From Jacaranda mimosifolia (lineage: Eukaryota > Streptophyta > Magnoliopsida > Lamiales > Bignoniaceae): a stretch of 64,000 nucleotides of DNA. The notes under the pieces were generated by a model. It saw nothing but the letters and a program-made list of their open reading frames with translations. It had not been told where the DNA came from and made no database searches. Below, in pieces: positions 35,804 through 48,238 of the stretch. Location of the stretch: contig CM032117.1 of the NCBI GenBank assembly GCA_018894105.1, forward strand, positions 29,306,501-29,370,500. The letters are read 5' to 3'. The first letter of the stretch is position 1. Every line of letters begins with the position of its first letter. A program made the position numbers and the translations under genes.

Positions 35804-38050
35804 TGTTAGAATAGTGCCCGGCAAGCTAATTGGATTGGCCTTGTAAAAGCTATTTCTTTGTAAAACAATCTTGATTGAATGATAATTTTTATATGGCCAT
35901 CTTCATCTTATGCTTCATATTACTTCACTTGCATTCGATGAAGCCCTTAGATCACACATGACTACGGGACTTACTTTGATGACTATGGAATAAGTCTTAC
36001 ATGGTCATGATCTCAGATTTTGCAAGTCATAGGATTTTATGAGATGGGGAATCTAAGATCTGAATAAACTTGCACTAATGATGCATAAATCCAAGAGTGG
36101 GATATTGTTCCGTTCCATGAGCAATCTGTATAAGATACGGGTGCATGTTAGTAGGTGCTTGCTTATTAGGGAACAAGGCACTGAAGACCCTCCGGAGAAT
36201 TCACTAGATAGTCGAGTGGCAAGTCAGTAGTGGTTAATTCTCCCGCTTACACTAGTGTATATTATTAGTCCTCTGACCAAGAGGATCCATGGTAATCTTG
36301 TGTCTGGTCCTCATGCTTTGACTTTTTCTTGACCACTTCGCAGGTCTTCCAGGTTGAGATTAGGCATGAGCTTCTTGGCATGGAGGTTTGTGAGATCCAA
36401 GATGGAATCTAACTCCTCGCTTTTGTAAAGAGCGAGCGCATCTCCTATGTATTCTATAATGATCGATTCCAACAAATCCTCGCGCAATGTGGTGTGAAAA
36501 TTTGGAAAAAGGAGTTTTCCGAAGGTGAGGTCACACAAGGGAATCAAACATTGAGAATAGAGACATAGTATTGAGGCTATTAGGGAGCCAACAAATATCT
36601 TGCCCTAGGCCTCTTTAGGGAGATAAGAGACGAAAGACCGTATTTGCATGGTACGCGTGAGCTATGATGGTTCTCCAGAATATTCATTTTGGCCAATTAG
36701 TTGGGCTCCATGGGCTTTAGGTTGGACATCGACCATGGAGATTGGGTACTCTTCAATTAATGAGATTAATTGAATTGAGTCGATTAGTTTAAAATGAGTT
36801 TTAAACTAAAATGAATATGAGATATTCAAAAGTCACAAAGAGTTGTGAGCCCATGTCCAATGAATGGTAGAACCTATTGGGTCATACACAAAAGCCAAAT
36901 AACTTCCAAAATTGGTAGAACAATTTTTCAAGTGTTGGAAAAATCACCCTTGGGTGACCCATTTTCAAAGGTCCAATCCAACGGTCAATTTTGGTTTGAT
37001 TAATTTAAGTGTTAAATTAATCAACTAATTTAAGAGTTAAATTAGATCAATAATTAAGAAGTTAATTATTTGGTACCATGATTGACCATCAATTGGACAA
37101 GTTGACTTAAAGAGTTAAGTTGACTAACTTAAGTTTAAGAGTTAAGCTTGTTTGATTTAAGAGTTAAATCAAATGTTAATTTATTAAATTAAAGTGTTTA
37201 ATTTAATTAATGGGAAGAATACCTTTTGGAGGGAAAATTTAAATGAAGTGTTCATTTAAATTAGCATCTTAATTAATTTGGAATTAGATTCTAAATGAAA
37301 TTGAAATGCACTTGAAATTCAAGTAAGACTTGAATTTGAATTTTGCCAACTTGGCATGCCACTTGGGTGGTCACCTTGAGGAAGGTGTGATGCCAACTAG
37401 CATCACACCTTCCACCCTCTATATATAGATATAGAGAGCATGCAAAATTCGAAAAGAAGCTGCTGAAAAGTGTGAGAATTAGATTCTTGCATTCCCTCCA
37501 AAATCTCTCTCTCCATGCATTGCATCATGAGTTGAAGCTTTGCATTCCTTTTTCTTCTCAACCTGAAAATCGGCCTCCTCTACCTCATTTTCTCCTCTCC
37601 AACTCCAGCTTCTAGTGAGGGGAAATTGGAAGATTTTTTGGTGTGTGGATCGTTTCAATAGAGGCAAGGCGATTGACTTGCTCAGTTTTGGAGATCCACC
37701 TGCAGTAGCTTCCGGTTGGAGAATTTTTATGGAGCGATAAAGAAGCATTTTTGTCTCAAAATTTTCAAAGTAGCTTTCCATATGTGTGGAGGTGTTCCAG
37801 ATTTAATTTCGTGAATTTTGGAGCAGTTTATCCTGGACAATTGTTGTCATCCTTCCGCTGTGCTAGATCCAGATAGTTTCTGGACTCGTGAGAGATAGTT
37901 GATCTTCTCCTTGATTTTGAGCTACAAGAGGTAATTCTTCATCCTAATCCAGATCTATAGCATGTCTAGATCCTTGGGAGCTCGAGTAGCTTAGTCTATT
38001 TCATGCTTATGAATGTTGACTTATGGATCCTAATGCTACTCTAGCCTTCA
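35804..38050 (+). repeat. E3 3' LTR
   Basis: Starts TGTTAGAATAGTGCCCGG and ends CTAGCCTTCA, 2247 bp. The next base starts a + strand LTR at its middle. Confidence 0.88.
37381..37430 (+). promoter_or_regulatory. Palindrome plus TATA box of E3 3' LTR
   Basis: GAAGGTGTGATGC (37381-37393) and GCATCACACCTTC (37400-37412) form perfect 13-bp arms. CTATATATAGAT follows at 37419-37430. Confidence 0.6.
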
Positions 38051-39087
38051 TTGGCTTGATCAATTTAATTGTTAAATTGGTCTAAATAATTTAAGAAGTT
38101 AAATTAAACTAATTAAATTAAAGGTTAATTTAATTGGTATCACATGGCTATCAATTGGTCAAGTTAACTTAAAGAGTAAAGTTAACATTTGCTAGCTTAA
38201 AAAGTTAAGCTAATTGACTTAAGTGTTATGCCAAATATTAATTAATTAAATTAAAGTATTTAATTTAATTAAAATGAAGAATCAATTTTGGAGGGAAAAT
38301 TGAAATGAAGAGTTCATTTGATGTGGCACTAGAATTTATTTGGATGATATTTCATTAGATGTAATGAAGATTTCAAATGAAAATCAAATGCACATTAAAT
38401 TCACATGTAACTTGCTTGCAAGTTGGCAAGCAAGTGGTGCCCCCACTCATGGGAACTGTGATACCACCTAAGCCGTGGGTGTGTCTGGCATTGGATCCAA
38501 ATATTTAAAAAAAAAAAACTGTATGTAACTAGCCCACACACATCCCGAAGGATCAAGACATGCATAGGAATCAAATTTATAGAAGGGAAATAACTAGATG
38601 ACAACTAAAAAATCAAGGAGCAAGAAAAGCTCTCTTCAATTGTTGAAGAAGGTTCTCACTGGCACAACAGAATCACTACCAGTTTTCCCTTGGTTAGGCT
38701 TCTCCTTTTGGGCTGAAAATTTTTTTGGAATGTCACCACACCTTGAGGATACAACACTCCAAAAATCAACCAAAACAAAACACCAAAAGGCCTCCCAAAA
38801 CTCGGTCCAAGTAGCTGCCAGAAACTGCCACAAACAAGAGCAATAGGAACCAAACGGTTAGCCTCTAATGACATAGTCCACACACCATAGCTAAGACCTA
38901 ATCTCTACAATATGGCTGGAGATATTTTCAGAGAAAGGAGAAGAGAAGGTTTGGAGAATGAAGGTGGAAGAGCATGGAGGTTGGAGAGAATAATGGGACG
39001 TTAACAATTGGATGACCACTATCAAAGTTTGTTGGGAAAATATTTGACACCTAGCAATCCTTCACCATGTAGCCACACCTTCTCCTC

Positions 39088-39134
39088 CTATATTTATATA
39101 TATGAGTGGGATGGTGTGTGGTCACACACCATCC
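39088..39134 (-). promoter_or_regulatory. Palindrome plus TATA run of E4 3' LTR
   Basis: GGATGGTGTGTG (39109-39120) and CACACACCATCC (39123-39134) are perfect 12-bp arms with a 2-bp centre. On the minus strand they are followed by a TATATATA run (39103-39088). Arm sequence differs from the GTGTGATGCC type of the other LTRs, yet pairing is kept. Confidence 0.6.
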
Positions 39135-39809
39135 TCAAGGAGAGGGTGACAAGTGTGCATGCCAAAGTGGCCACTAATAATTAGTGTTAATGTGAATTTG
39201 AATGTCATTTGGAATTTGTATTTCATCTAATGAAATGTCTTCCAAATGAATTCTAATTCCATTTTAAATGAACCTTTCATTTAATAATATTCTCCAAAAT
39301 AAACTCTCCAATATTAATTAAATTAAACACTTTAATTTAATTAATAATCCTTCTGACTTAACTCTTAAGTAAAAGTGCTTAACTCTCTAAGCTAGTCAAA
39401 ATCATTTTAACTCTTAAATTAACTTGACCAGTTGATAGTCATGTGGCTTCAATTAATTAACTCTTAATTAATTGATCTTAATTTAGCTCTTAAATTAAAT
39501 TGACCCATTTAACTCTTAAATCGATCAAGCTAAAAATGACTCCAATTTTTTCCACCTCCAAATTTAGTCATGAATTTTCTAACTCTTAGAAAATTCTTTT
39601 TCTTTAAATAGGTCACATTAGGTTCTACCATTCATTGGACATAGCCTCACAACTCCTTGTGACTTAAGGAATATCAAATATTCACATTAGTTTAAACTCT
39701 TTAAACTAAGCGACTCAATTCAATTAATCTCATTAATTGAAGAGTACCCAATCTCTATGGTCAATGTCCAACCTCAAGCCTATAGAGCCCAACTAATTAA
39801 CCAAAATGA

Positions 39810-40118
39810 ATGCTCTTGAAGAATCATTCTAGCATTATGTATACCAGGCAAATACAGTCCATCCATCTTCTATCTTCTGAAAGAGGCATAGGAAAAGATA
39901 TTAGTCGGCTCCCTAATAGCCTCAATACTATGCTTCTATTCTCAATGTTCGATTCTCTAAGTGACCTCATCATTGGAAACACCTTTCCAAATTATAACAT
40001 CACCTTGCGCAAGAATTTTTTGGAATCAATCATTATAGAATGCATAGCAGATGCACTCACCCTTCACGAAAGCGAGGAGTTGGATTCCTTTATGGATCTC
40101 ACAAACCTTTATGTCTAG
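39810..40118 (+). other. Antisense open frame in E4 3' LTR, coding status unproven
   Basis: A 102-codon frame, antisense to the LTR. Its middle part (around NFLESIIIECIADALTLHE) is shared with frames in the same LTR place at 47894-48238, 36547-36311 and 61836-61648. Amino-acid changes between copies are frequent, and no known domain is recognised. It may be only an LTR by-product. Confidence 0.25.
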
Positions 40119-40682
40119 TATGTCATACCCAATCTCAACTTGAGTGACCTACTAAGTAACCAAGGAAAAGTCAAAACATAAGGTTACCTTGGATCCTTAG
40201 GTCAAAAGACTAATAATATGCAATAGCGTAAACTGGAGAACTTGCCACTACCGACTTGCTACTTCGGCTATCTAGTGGATACTCTGGGTAGGCCTTCAAT
40301 GCCTCATTCTCTAACAAATACCTACTAATATGCATCCATATCTCATATGAAATTGCTCATGGAATAGAGCAACATCTAACCCTTGGATTTATGCATCATT
40401 ATTGCAAGTCCATCCGATCTTAGATGCCCTATCTCATAAGATCCTATGACTTAGAAGATTTAAGATCATGATTGTGTAAGAATTATTCCATGATCACCAT
40501 TCAATCCATGATTAATTCCCATAGTCTAATGTGATCTAAGGGCTTCATCCAAATGTCGGTGAAGCAAGTAATAAGCATAAGATAAAGATGGCCATATAAT
40601 GAATATCATTCAATCAAGATTGTCTTACAAGGAAATAGTTTACAAAGCCAATCTAATTGGCTTGCGGGGCACTATTCCAACA

Positions 40683-40702
40683 ATCTCCCACTTTCCCTAA
40701 AG
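40683..40702 (-). other. E4 polypurine tract
   Basis: On the minus strand this reads CTTTAGGGAAAGTGGGAGAT, directly before the 3' LTR. It primes plus-strand DNA synthesis in intact elements. Confidence 0.88.
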
Positions 40703-43700
40703 CTAATGCCCCATGGCCTTGAGACCCATCTTCTCAAGATGTCCTTCAAAAACCTTTTGCGATAGGGGTTTAGTCAGTAGATCTGCTATATTCTCTTCCG
40801 AGGTAACTTTTTCCACTCGAATGTTGCCTCTATCAATGATCTCTCAGATCAAGTGATGTCGCCACAAAATGTGCTTGGATCGCTGATGAGATCTTAGCTC
40901 TTTAGTTTGCGCTACCACCCCCTTGTTGTCACAAAAGACAACTACCGGCTTATAATGCTAGGCCCTACATTTAACTCCTGAATGAAGTTTTTCATCCAAA
41001 CACCTTCCTTTGTGGTAGAATCAGCCACAATATATTCTTCTTCCATGGTAGAATCGACTGTGGTGTCTTATTTGGGACTCTTTCAACTCACCACACCGCC
41101 ATTGAGGCAAAATATAAATCCAGAAGTGGATTTCAGGTCATCTATATCGAATTGAAAATTGGAATCCGAAAACCCTCAAGTTTCAATTCTCCACCACTGT
41201 AAACCAAAAACAAATCCTTCGTCCTTCTCAAGTACTTAAGAATTTCTTTTATGACCATCCAGTGACTCTTATTGGGATTGGATTGGAACATACTTGTAGC
41301 ACTTAGCGAGTGTGCGACATCCAGTCTTGTACATTGAACTGCATTCATTATGCTCCTAATAGCAGAGGCACAAGGTATATACTCCCAATAGCAGAGGCAT
41401 AAGGTATGAGGGACATTCTCTGTCTCTTGTCTTTAGTATTGGGGCCTATAGAATTGGAGAGATGGATGTCATGTCCCATGGGAAGAAATTACCTCTTGGG
41501 TTCTTCCATACTAAACCTCTTTAGTATTTTGTCAATGTATGGGTTTGGGAAAGCCCCATCATCCTCCTCGATCTATCTCTATAGATTCGTATTCATAATA
41601 CGTAGGATATTTTTTCCAAATCCTTCATGGAGAATTATGTAGATAACTATGCTTTAGTACACTCTAACATTCCGACCTCATTTGCAATGAGAAGGATGTC
41701 ATTGATATAAAGCACAATAAATTGTGCACTACTCCCACTAGCCTTCATATACACATATAGTTCATACATAATTTTTTACAAGGTCAAACGATTTGATTGT
41801 CTTGCTAAAATGTATGTTCCAACTTTAGGACGCTTGTTTGAGTCTATAAATAAATCTCTGGTACAAACCTTTTGCTCACTTTCCTTGGATGTAAAATATT
41901 GTGGTTGCTCCATATAGATTTCTTCTTCAATGTCTCTATTGAGGAAAGCAGTTTTGACATCCATTTGCCACATCTCATAGTCAAAATATGCGGCTACGGT
42001 AAGCAGAATCTGAATGGACATAGCATAGCAATTGGTGAAAGGTTTCCTCAAAATCGATACCTGGTCTTTGAGTGCAGCCCTTTTCCACTAGTCGTGCCTT
42101 AAAGGTCACTACCTCTCCATCAACTCCTAGCTTTTGCTTATAGATCCACTTGCAACCAATAGGAACTTTTCCCTCTGGTGGATCTATCAAAGTCCATACT
42201 TTGTTGGAGTGCATGGAGACTATTTTGGATTTTATGGCATTAAGCTAATGCCCCGAGTCTATGTCCAACATAGCTTTCTCATAGGTTTTCAGATCAATAT
42301 TCGATTGGCCCATCTCATGAAGAAATCCAAACCTTTTAGGTTACTTCTTGATTCGGTTTGACCTTCTCAGAGGTTGTGTGTGAGGCACTTATTGCTCGCT
42401 TGTTTCCACTGCCTGTGGGATTTGATGATCATCTTAAAATTCATCAAGCTCAACAACTACGCCATTTCTATTCAATAGAAATTCCTTTTCCAAAAAGGTA
42501 GCGCTCCCCAAAACAAACAACCTATGTTCCAAGGGATTATAAAAGTAATAACCTATAGACTCTCTTGGTTATCCCACAAACTTGCACACGGTGGATCTAC
42601 TATACAACGTATCTCCCACTGTCCGTTTCACGTAAGCAGGAAACCTCCAGACCCTAAGATAGTGGTAAGAGGGTGCTTTGCCATACCATATCTCATGCAA
42701 TATTTTTGGCACCGACTTTGAAGGTACCACATTTAGTAACTTTGCCGTCATTTCTAAGGTGCATCCCCAAAAGGATATGGGCATGTCGGAAAAGCTCATT
42801 ATGAAACTACTATGTCCAATAAGGTACAATTTTCTCCTCTTGGCTACTCCATTGTGTTGGGGTGTGCCAGACATAGTCCATTGTGGAAAAATTCAATTCT
42901 CTTTTAGATAATCTAAGAATATGGTACTTAAGTATTCTCTCCCTCGATCTGATCGAAGGGCTTTAATAATATGTCCTAATTGCTTTTCCACTTCATTCAT
43001 ATACTCTTTGAACTTTTCAAAGGCTTCGAACTTGTACTTCATAAGATACATGTGTGTGAACCACCTAAAATCATTAGTGAAGGTAATGAAGTAAGAATAG
43101 CCATTTCTCGCACTAACTCTTAATGGGCCAAAAACATCCGTATGGATCAAATCCAAAGGACTTGTAGATCGCACCAATTATCCTACAAAAGGAGCCTTGG
43201 TCATTTTTTCCTTTTAAATAAGACTCACAAATAGGAAGGTCATTAATGCCACTAACTTTTAGTGCTTTGAGTGATTGCATCATTCCCATCTTATTTTTAG
43301 AGATATGCACAAGTTTTGCATGCCAAAAGATAGCATCTTCTTGGTTATCTAATTTCCTTTTACTTGATTGAATGTGCATTAGTGAAGGTTGAGATTCAAG
43401 TATATATAACCCATTAATCAATGTACCTTGAGAAATTAAAGAACCATTCTTCAATGCTTCCAATGTCGCATTCGATATAGAAAAATCATATTTTTCATAA
43501 TCAAGAACGGAAATTGATATAATGTTCTTAACAAGATTCATTACATAATAAACTGGATTAAGTACAATACTAGAATGCCCTAAGTCTAACTTGATAACAA
43601 CTTGGACCATGGCTGCAACTCTTGCTCCATTTCCTAGGTAGAGGATCATATCCTCTTCACACAGACTCTTTCTTCTTTTCATCCCTTGTAATGAATTACA

Positions 43701-44583
43701 AAGATAGAAACCACATGAGGTATCAAATACCCATGAGGAAGAATTGGTCGTTAAATGCACTTCAATAAAGTACATACCCTTCTTAAGGGTAGCAAGGTTA
43801 GCCTTGCAATTTCTCTTCCGGTGCCCTTTTTCACTACAGTGGAAACAACTTGCATCGATTTTAACCTTTTTCTTGACCTCCAAAATTTGCTTCCCTTTTG
43901 AAGAAGAATTTTTCTTCTTCTTAACTCCTTTCTTGGGCCCGTAGGGCCTTTCAATTTAGAGGAAGAAGCTAGCATAAGGGGCTTCTCCTTTTTCATAGTC
44001 ACCTCTGTGGTCACAAATATGTTCACCAATTCGTTAATCATAATTTCTTGTTTGGACATATTAAAGTTCATAACAATTGGTCAAACAATGGGGGCAATGA
44101 TTGGAGGATCAAATCCACATAAAGGTCATTGTCTATAATCACGTCAAGTTGTCCAAGCTTCTCGATGAGTCAAATCATCTTAAGCTCATGATCACGGATA
44201 CTTGTCCCCTCACTCATCCTTGACTTGAAGAGCTCCCTAAACAAAGTGAACCTTTTGTGTCTAGTTTTTACACCGAACAACTCTTATAGGTGCAAGTAGA
44301 CCTCTCCAACAAATTTCATATGCTCGTGAGTCTTTTGAAGCTTATTTGTCATGGAAGCCAACATGAGGCATCAAACTTGTAAATTATCATCTATAAATTT
44401 CGTGAACCTTTCACAGTCCTCATCGGTGGCGTCATCACCCAATGTGTCCATAGGACTTTGATCTAGGACATAAGTCCTCTTATCAAAGTCAAGAATTATC
44501 TTAAGGTTTCTTAACCAATCATGGAAGTTTGGCCCAATTAGCTTATTGGTTTCCAAAATGCTTACGAGTGGATTTTTAGCCAT
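40703..44583 (-). pseudogene. E4 gag-pol pseudogene
   Basis: ATG at 44583 opens MAKNPLVSILETNKLIGPNF (UBN2-type Gag), stopping near 44371. The Gag end has an intact CCHC knuckle at 43847-43806. The frame then runs on through TGG (43733-43731) into the protease active site VFDTSCG (D codon 43724-43722) and GAG-pre-integrase, open from 43883 to 43113. The integrase core follows in pieces (43177-42893, 42874-42569) with SDRGREY and GTPQHNGVAKRRK, where K stands in the place of Glu. Reverse transcriptase lies at about 42214-41640 with AFLNRDIEEEIYMEQPQ; the catalytic YVDD reads YIND at 41710-41699. The RNase H region 41348-40703 includes ILKYLRRTKDLFLVY. It has fewer breaks than E2, E3 or E5 but is still inactive. 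Confidence 0.9.
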
Positions 44584-46526
44584 TTTGATTTTGAAGATTT
44601 CAAAAATCTACAAGAGGCAAAAAAAGAGTATAAACATGTGATTGAATATTGATATTAAAAACAAGTTCATGGTCTTTCAAGCATGTGTTTCTCCCACTAT
44701 TTTATCGAATCCTTTACCCCCTAAAAGAATTCAGGAAATCTCATTTCCTAGTGAGAATCAAAATCCTAAGGACTTGCAAGTGAACCCACGGCTCGTAAAA
44801 CATCCACAAATAATTTAAAGGTAAGCAATATTGCTAATTGCATCTCATACAACTCTTGATGTATTTTGGCTTACTTTTCATGTAGACCCATGATTCGTGA
44901 GTCATCCAGATTACTAGGTGTCAAGTTATACCTATAAATCAATCTTTAATTCGAGATGGGCCCACGACATCCCATGACTCGTGTGTTAATGCATGGGCAC
45001 TCTCAAATCAAAGTGCATCTCATGTTAAGTATATGGTCACAGCTTTGCACTATAAGTGTGACCCACGACCTGTGAGACATCACACAAATAATGGTAGCGT
45101 CGTCATGCCACATATTATTGGTAGAAGGTATGGATTAATTAAACTCTTTTCACTTGTATCCATTTCGACTTGATATTTGAAAGTACTTAGCCATTCTAAG
45201 TATAGGGTTTTTGCTTGCAAAGATCTCATCATTTTATCTTTTTATTTAGGTTTTCTATATCCTAATCATGCATCTCATACATCAATAGGATATGAAAAGC
45301 AAAAATAAGTAAATACGCCTACCATGATTCTAGGGTGGGATGACCTATGAGCCTAACCAAGTGGTGCACTTAGAGCCATAGGTGCACCACTTAGTTGATT
45401 TTAAGTAGGTTGATTAAATCTAGCTATTACATGAGTGTATCCCCATATATTCATAGGTCTTCTTGCCTCCAATGGTCTTCTTTGCTCCTTGTAACATTTA
45501 CATGAGAAGAAAAATCTCACTCCTAGTAATTCTACTCTTATAACATATATAAGATAAAAATTAAGAAGCATGTAAGCCCCAATTTAATACAACCTTTTTC
45601 AACAACTTGAAACAAATAAAATTAGTATTAAAGGCTCATGATCATTCCCATTTATTCATCATCCATTTAACACTTAAATGAACAATAAATAAATCGAGAA
45701 TTGATATTCAATTTCAATAATTAAATGCTAATCAAATTAACAAATAATTAGTCAAGCAAAAACAAGCATAATAGTTGTGCATCATATTTTTTCCACAATT
45801 GGAAATTAACTTTAACAAGTTCTAAAAGCAACTAAAAGTGTCTAACACAATTTTGAGAACTTGTGCATCCATTGTGTGTGTTTCAAAAATAAGTTTAATC
45901 ACAAAAAGAACCAAAAGAAAAGCTCAAAACTCTTCCCAAACCCAACTGGGGGCTGTTGGTCGTAGTGTGCACACTGCTGGGCAGTAGCTCTCAGCCACCG
46001 CCTTGCTGTGTGTGCCAAGTGCCAGCAACTCCCCTGTTTTTGGGGTCATAAGCGAGTCAAGCCATTTTCGGATCAACTTTTGTGCTCCAAGAATTTTAGA
46101 ACAACTTCTAAACATCAAAACACACAACATGGCTAAAAATTTCAAATTAAAACACCTTTTAAAACTGAAATATCAAGCGCCCAACAATGCTTGAAAGATG
46201 AGTTTAGACAAGAATCATATTCTTCAAAAAACTCTAAATCTATCCAATCTTATCGAACCCAAAAATGACCAAAATAGCTTAAGGCCATTCACAAAATGCT
46301 ATATCAACATATAACACCCACCAATACCAAATCAAAATTCAACATTATGCAAAATGAATTAAAACATACTCATGACACGATTTAATCCATTAATCAAGGA
46401 TCCACATACAAGATCATCCACACATCCCAACCCATCATATGGATCAAGTACATGGTGATGTTGATCAATTCTTCACAAGAACCAATCATTGAAGCCACGC
46501 AAAATCCAAATCAATGCATGAACCTA
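44584..46526 (-). other. E4 leader
   Basis: About 1.94 kb. On the minus strand it contains a GC-rich island (about 46040-45940) and an open frame on the opposite strand (46003-46194). A perfect 11-bp hairpin AAGTGGTGCAC / GTGCACCACTT lies at 45359-45392. Four motif copies near 45070, 44975, 44895 and 44795 are of the CTCGTGAG type. No sense gene before gag. Confidence 0.7.
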
Positions 46527-46538
46527 GCTCCGATACCA
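46527..46538 (-). other. E4 primer-binding site
   Basis: Minus-strand TGGTATCGGAGC, 2 bp from the LTR start at 46541. Confidence 0.9.
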
Positions 46539-47147
46539 CTTGTAGGTGTGTATGGCACTGGGATCCAAATATTTCCAAAAAACTTAACATAACTAGACCA
46601 CATACATCCCTAAGGATCAAGAAATGCATAGGAATCAGATTTGTAGAAGGGAAATACCTTGATGACAATAGAAAAATCAAGGAGCAAGAAAAACTCCTTT
46701 CAATCGTTGAAAAAGCTTCTCACTGGCGCAGCAGAATCACCACCAGTTTTCCCTTGGCTAGAATTTTAGGTTGAAAACTTTACTGGAATGTCACCACACC
46801 TTGAGGATACAACTCTCCCAAAATTAACCAAAATAGAACACCAAAAGGTCTGCAAGAACTCGGTCCAAATGGCTGCCAGAAACTGCCTCAAATAAGAGCA
46901 ATAGCAACCAAAAGGTTGGCCTCTAATGACATAGTCCACACACCATAGCTAGGACCTAATCTCTACAATATGGCTGGTGATATTTGTAGAGAAATGAGAA
47001 AAGAAGGCTTGGAGAAAGAAGGTGGAAGAGCAACGAGGTTGGAAAGAATAATGGGATGCTAACAATTAGATGCCCACTATCCAAGTTTCTTAAGGAAATA
47101 TTTGACACCTAGCAATCCTTCACCATGTGGCCACCCCTTCTCCTCCT

Positions 47148-47192
47148 ATATCTATATATAAGAGTAGGATAGTGTGTGGTCACACACCATCC
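47148..47192 (-). promoter_or_regulatory. Palindrome plus TATA box of E4 5' LTR
   Basis: GGATAGTGTGTG (47167-47178) and CACACACCATCC (47181-47192) pair with a single mismatch around GT. On the minus strand they are followed by CTTATATATAGATATA. Likely E4 promoter. Confidence 0.6.
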
Positions 47193-47893
47193 TCAAGGAG
47201 AGGATGCCAAGTGTCCATGCCAAGGAGGCTACTAACAATTAGTGTTAATGTGAATTTGAATGTCATTTGGAATTTGCGTTTCATCTAATGAAATGTCTTC
47301 CAAATGAATTCTAATTCCATATTAAATGAACCCTTCATTTAATAATATTCTCCAAAATAAACTCTCCAATATTAATTAAATTAAAAACTTTAATTTAATT
47401 AATAATCCTTTTGACTTAACTCTTAAGTCAAAGTGCTCAACTCTTTAAGCTAGCCAAAATTAATTTAACTCATAAATTAACTTACCCAATTGATAGTCAT
47501 GTGTCATCAATTAATTAACTCTTAATTAATTGGTTTTAATTTAAATCTTAAATTAAATTGATAAATTTAACTCTTAAATTGATTGAAGCCAAAAATGACT
47601 CTAATTTTCTCCTTCTCCAAATTCAGTCATGAATTTTCTAACTCTTAGAAAATTCTCCTTCTTTCAATAGGTCATGCTATTGGTTTTTTTGGGTGACCCA
47701 TTAGGTTCTACCATTCACTGGACATGGGCTCAGAACTCCTTATGACTCATGGAATATCAAATATTCACATTAGTTTAAACTCATTTAAACTAAGCGACTT
47801 AATTCAATTAATCTCATTAATTGAAGAGTACCCAATCTCCATGGTCGATGTCCAACCTCAAGTCCATGGAGCCCAACTAATTGGCCAAAATAA

Positions 47894-48238
47894 ATGCTCT
47901 TGAAGAACCATTGTAGCATTATGCGTACCATGCAAATACGGTCCTTCCATCTTCTATCTCTCGAAAGAGGCCTAGGGCAAGATATTAGTCGGCTCTCTAA
48001 TAGCCTCAATACTATACTTCTATTTTTAGTGTTTAATTCCTTAAGCGACCTCATCTTTGGAAACACCTTTCCAAACTGTCACATCACCTTGCGCAAGGAT
48101 TTTTTGGAATCAATCATTATAGAACGCATAGGAGTTGCACTCGCCCTTCACAAAAGTGAGGAGTCGGATTCCTTCATGGATCGCACAAACCTTTGTCTAG
48201 TAGGTCATACCCTAATCTCAACCCGAGGGGCCTGCTAA
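47894..48238 (+). other. Antisense open frame in E4 5' LTR, coding status unproven
   Basis: A 114-codon frame, antisense to the LTR, whose segment KDFLESIIIERIGVALALHK recurs in the same place of many LTR copies. It lies in U3, upstream of the TATA box. No domain recognised. Confidence 0.25.

Larger units (their letters stand above)
27864..38050 (+). mobile_element. Element E3: Ty1/copia retrotransposon with both LTRs
   Basis: Order: 5' LTR 27864-29969, primer-binding site 29972-29984, leader, gag-pol remnant 31927-35783, polypurine tract 35784-35803, 3' LTR 35804-38050. Every structural part is present, but the coding region has many stops and frameshifts. Flanking 5-mers are cctaa on the left and ttggc on the right, so there is no target duplication. 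The left neighbour is a minus-strand LTR and the right neighbour is the middle of a + strand LTR. The mismatch suggests recombination between two elements (see findings). Confidence 0.88.
38474..40682 (-). repeat. E4 3' LTR
   Basis: 2209 bp. The 5' end on the minus strand is TGTTGGAATAGTGCC (40682 downward). The 3' end at 38474 has changed from TG to CG in plus-strand reading. An antisense open frame relative to the element covers 39810-40118. Confidence 0.92.

Noticed and set aside
38598..38883. Open frames of 65-82 codons at the start of the E4 3' LTR
   Set aside because: The matching region of the E4 5' LTR (about 46660-46900) does not keep the same frame over the full length. Best explained as LTR by-products.
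44784..45085. Possible CRISPR-like array (four spaced repeats)
   Set aside because: The repeats are imperfect, spacers are of unequal length and homologous between elements, and the context is a plant retrotransposon leader.
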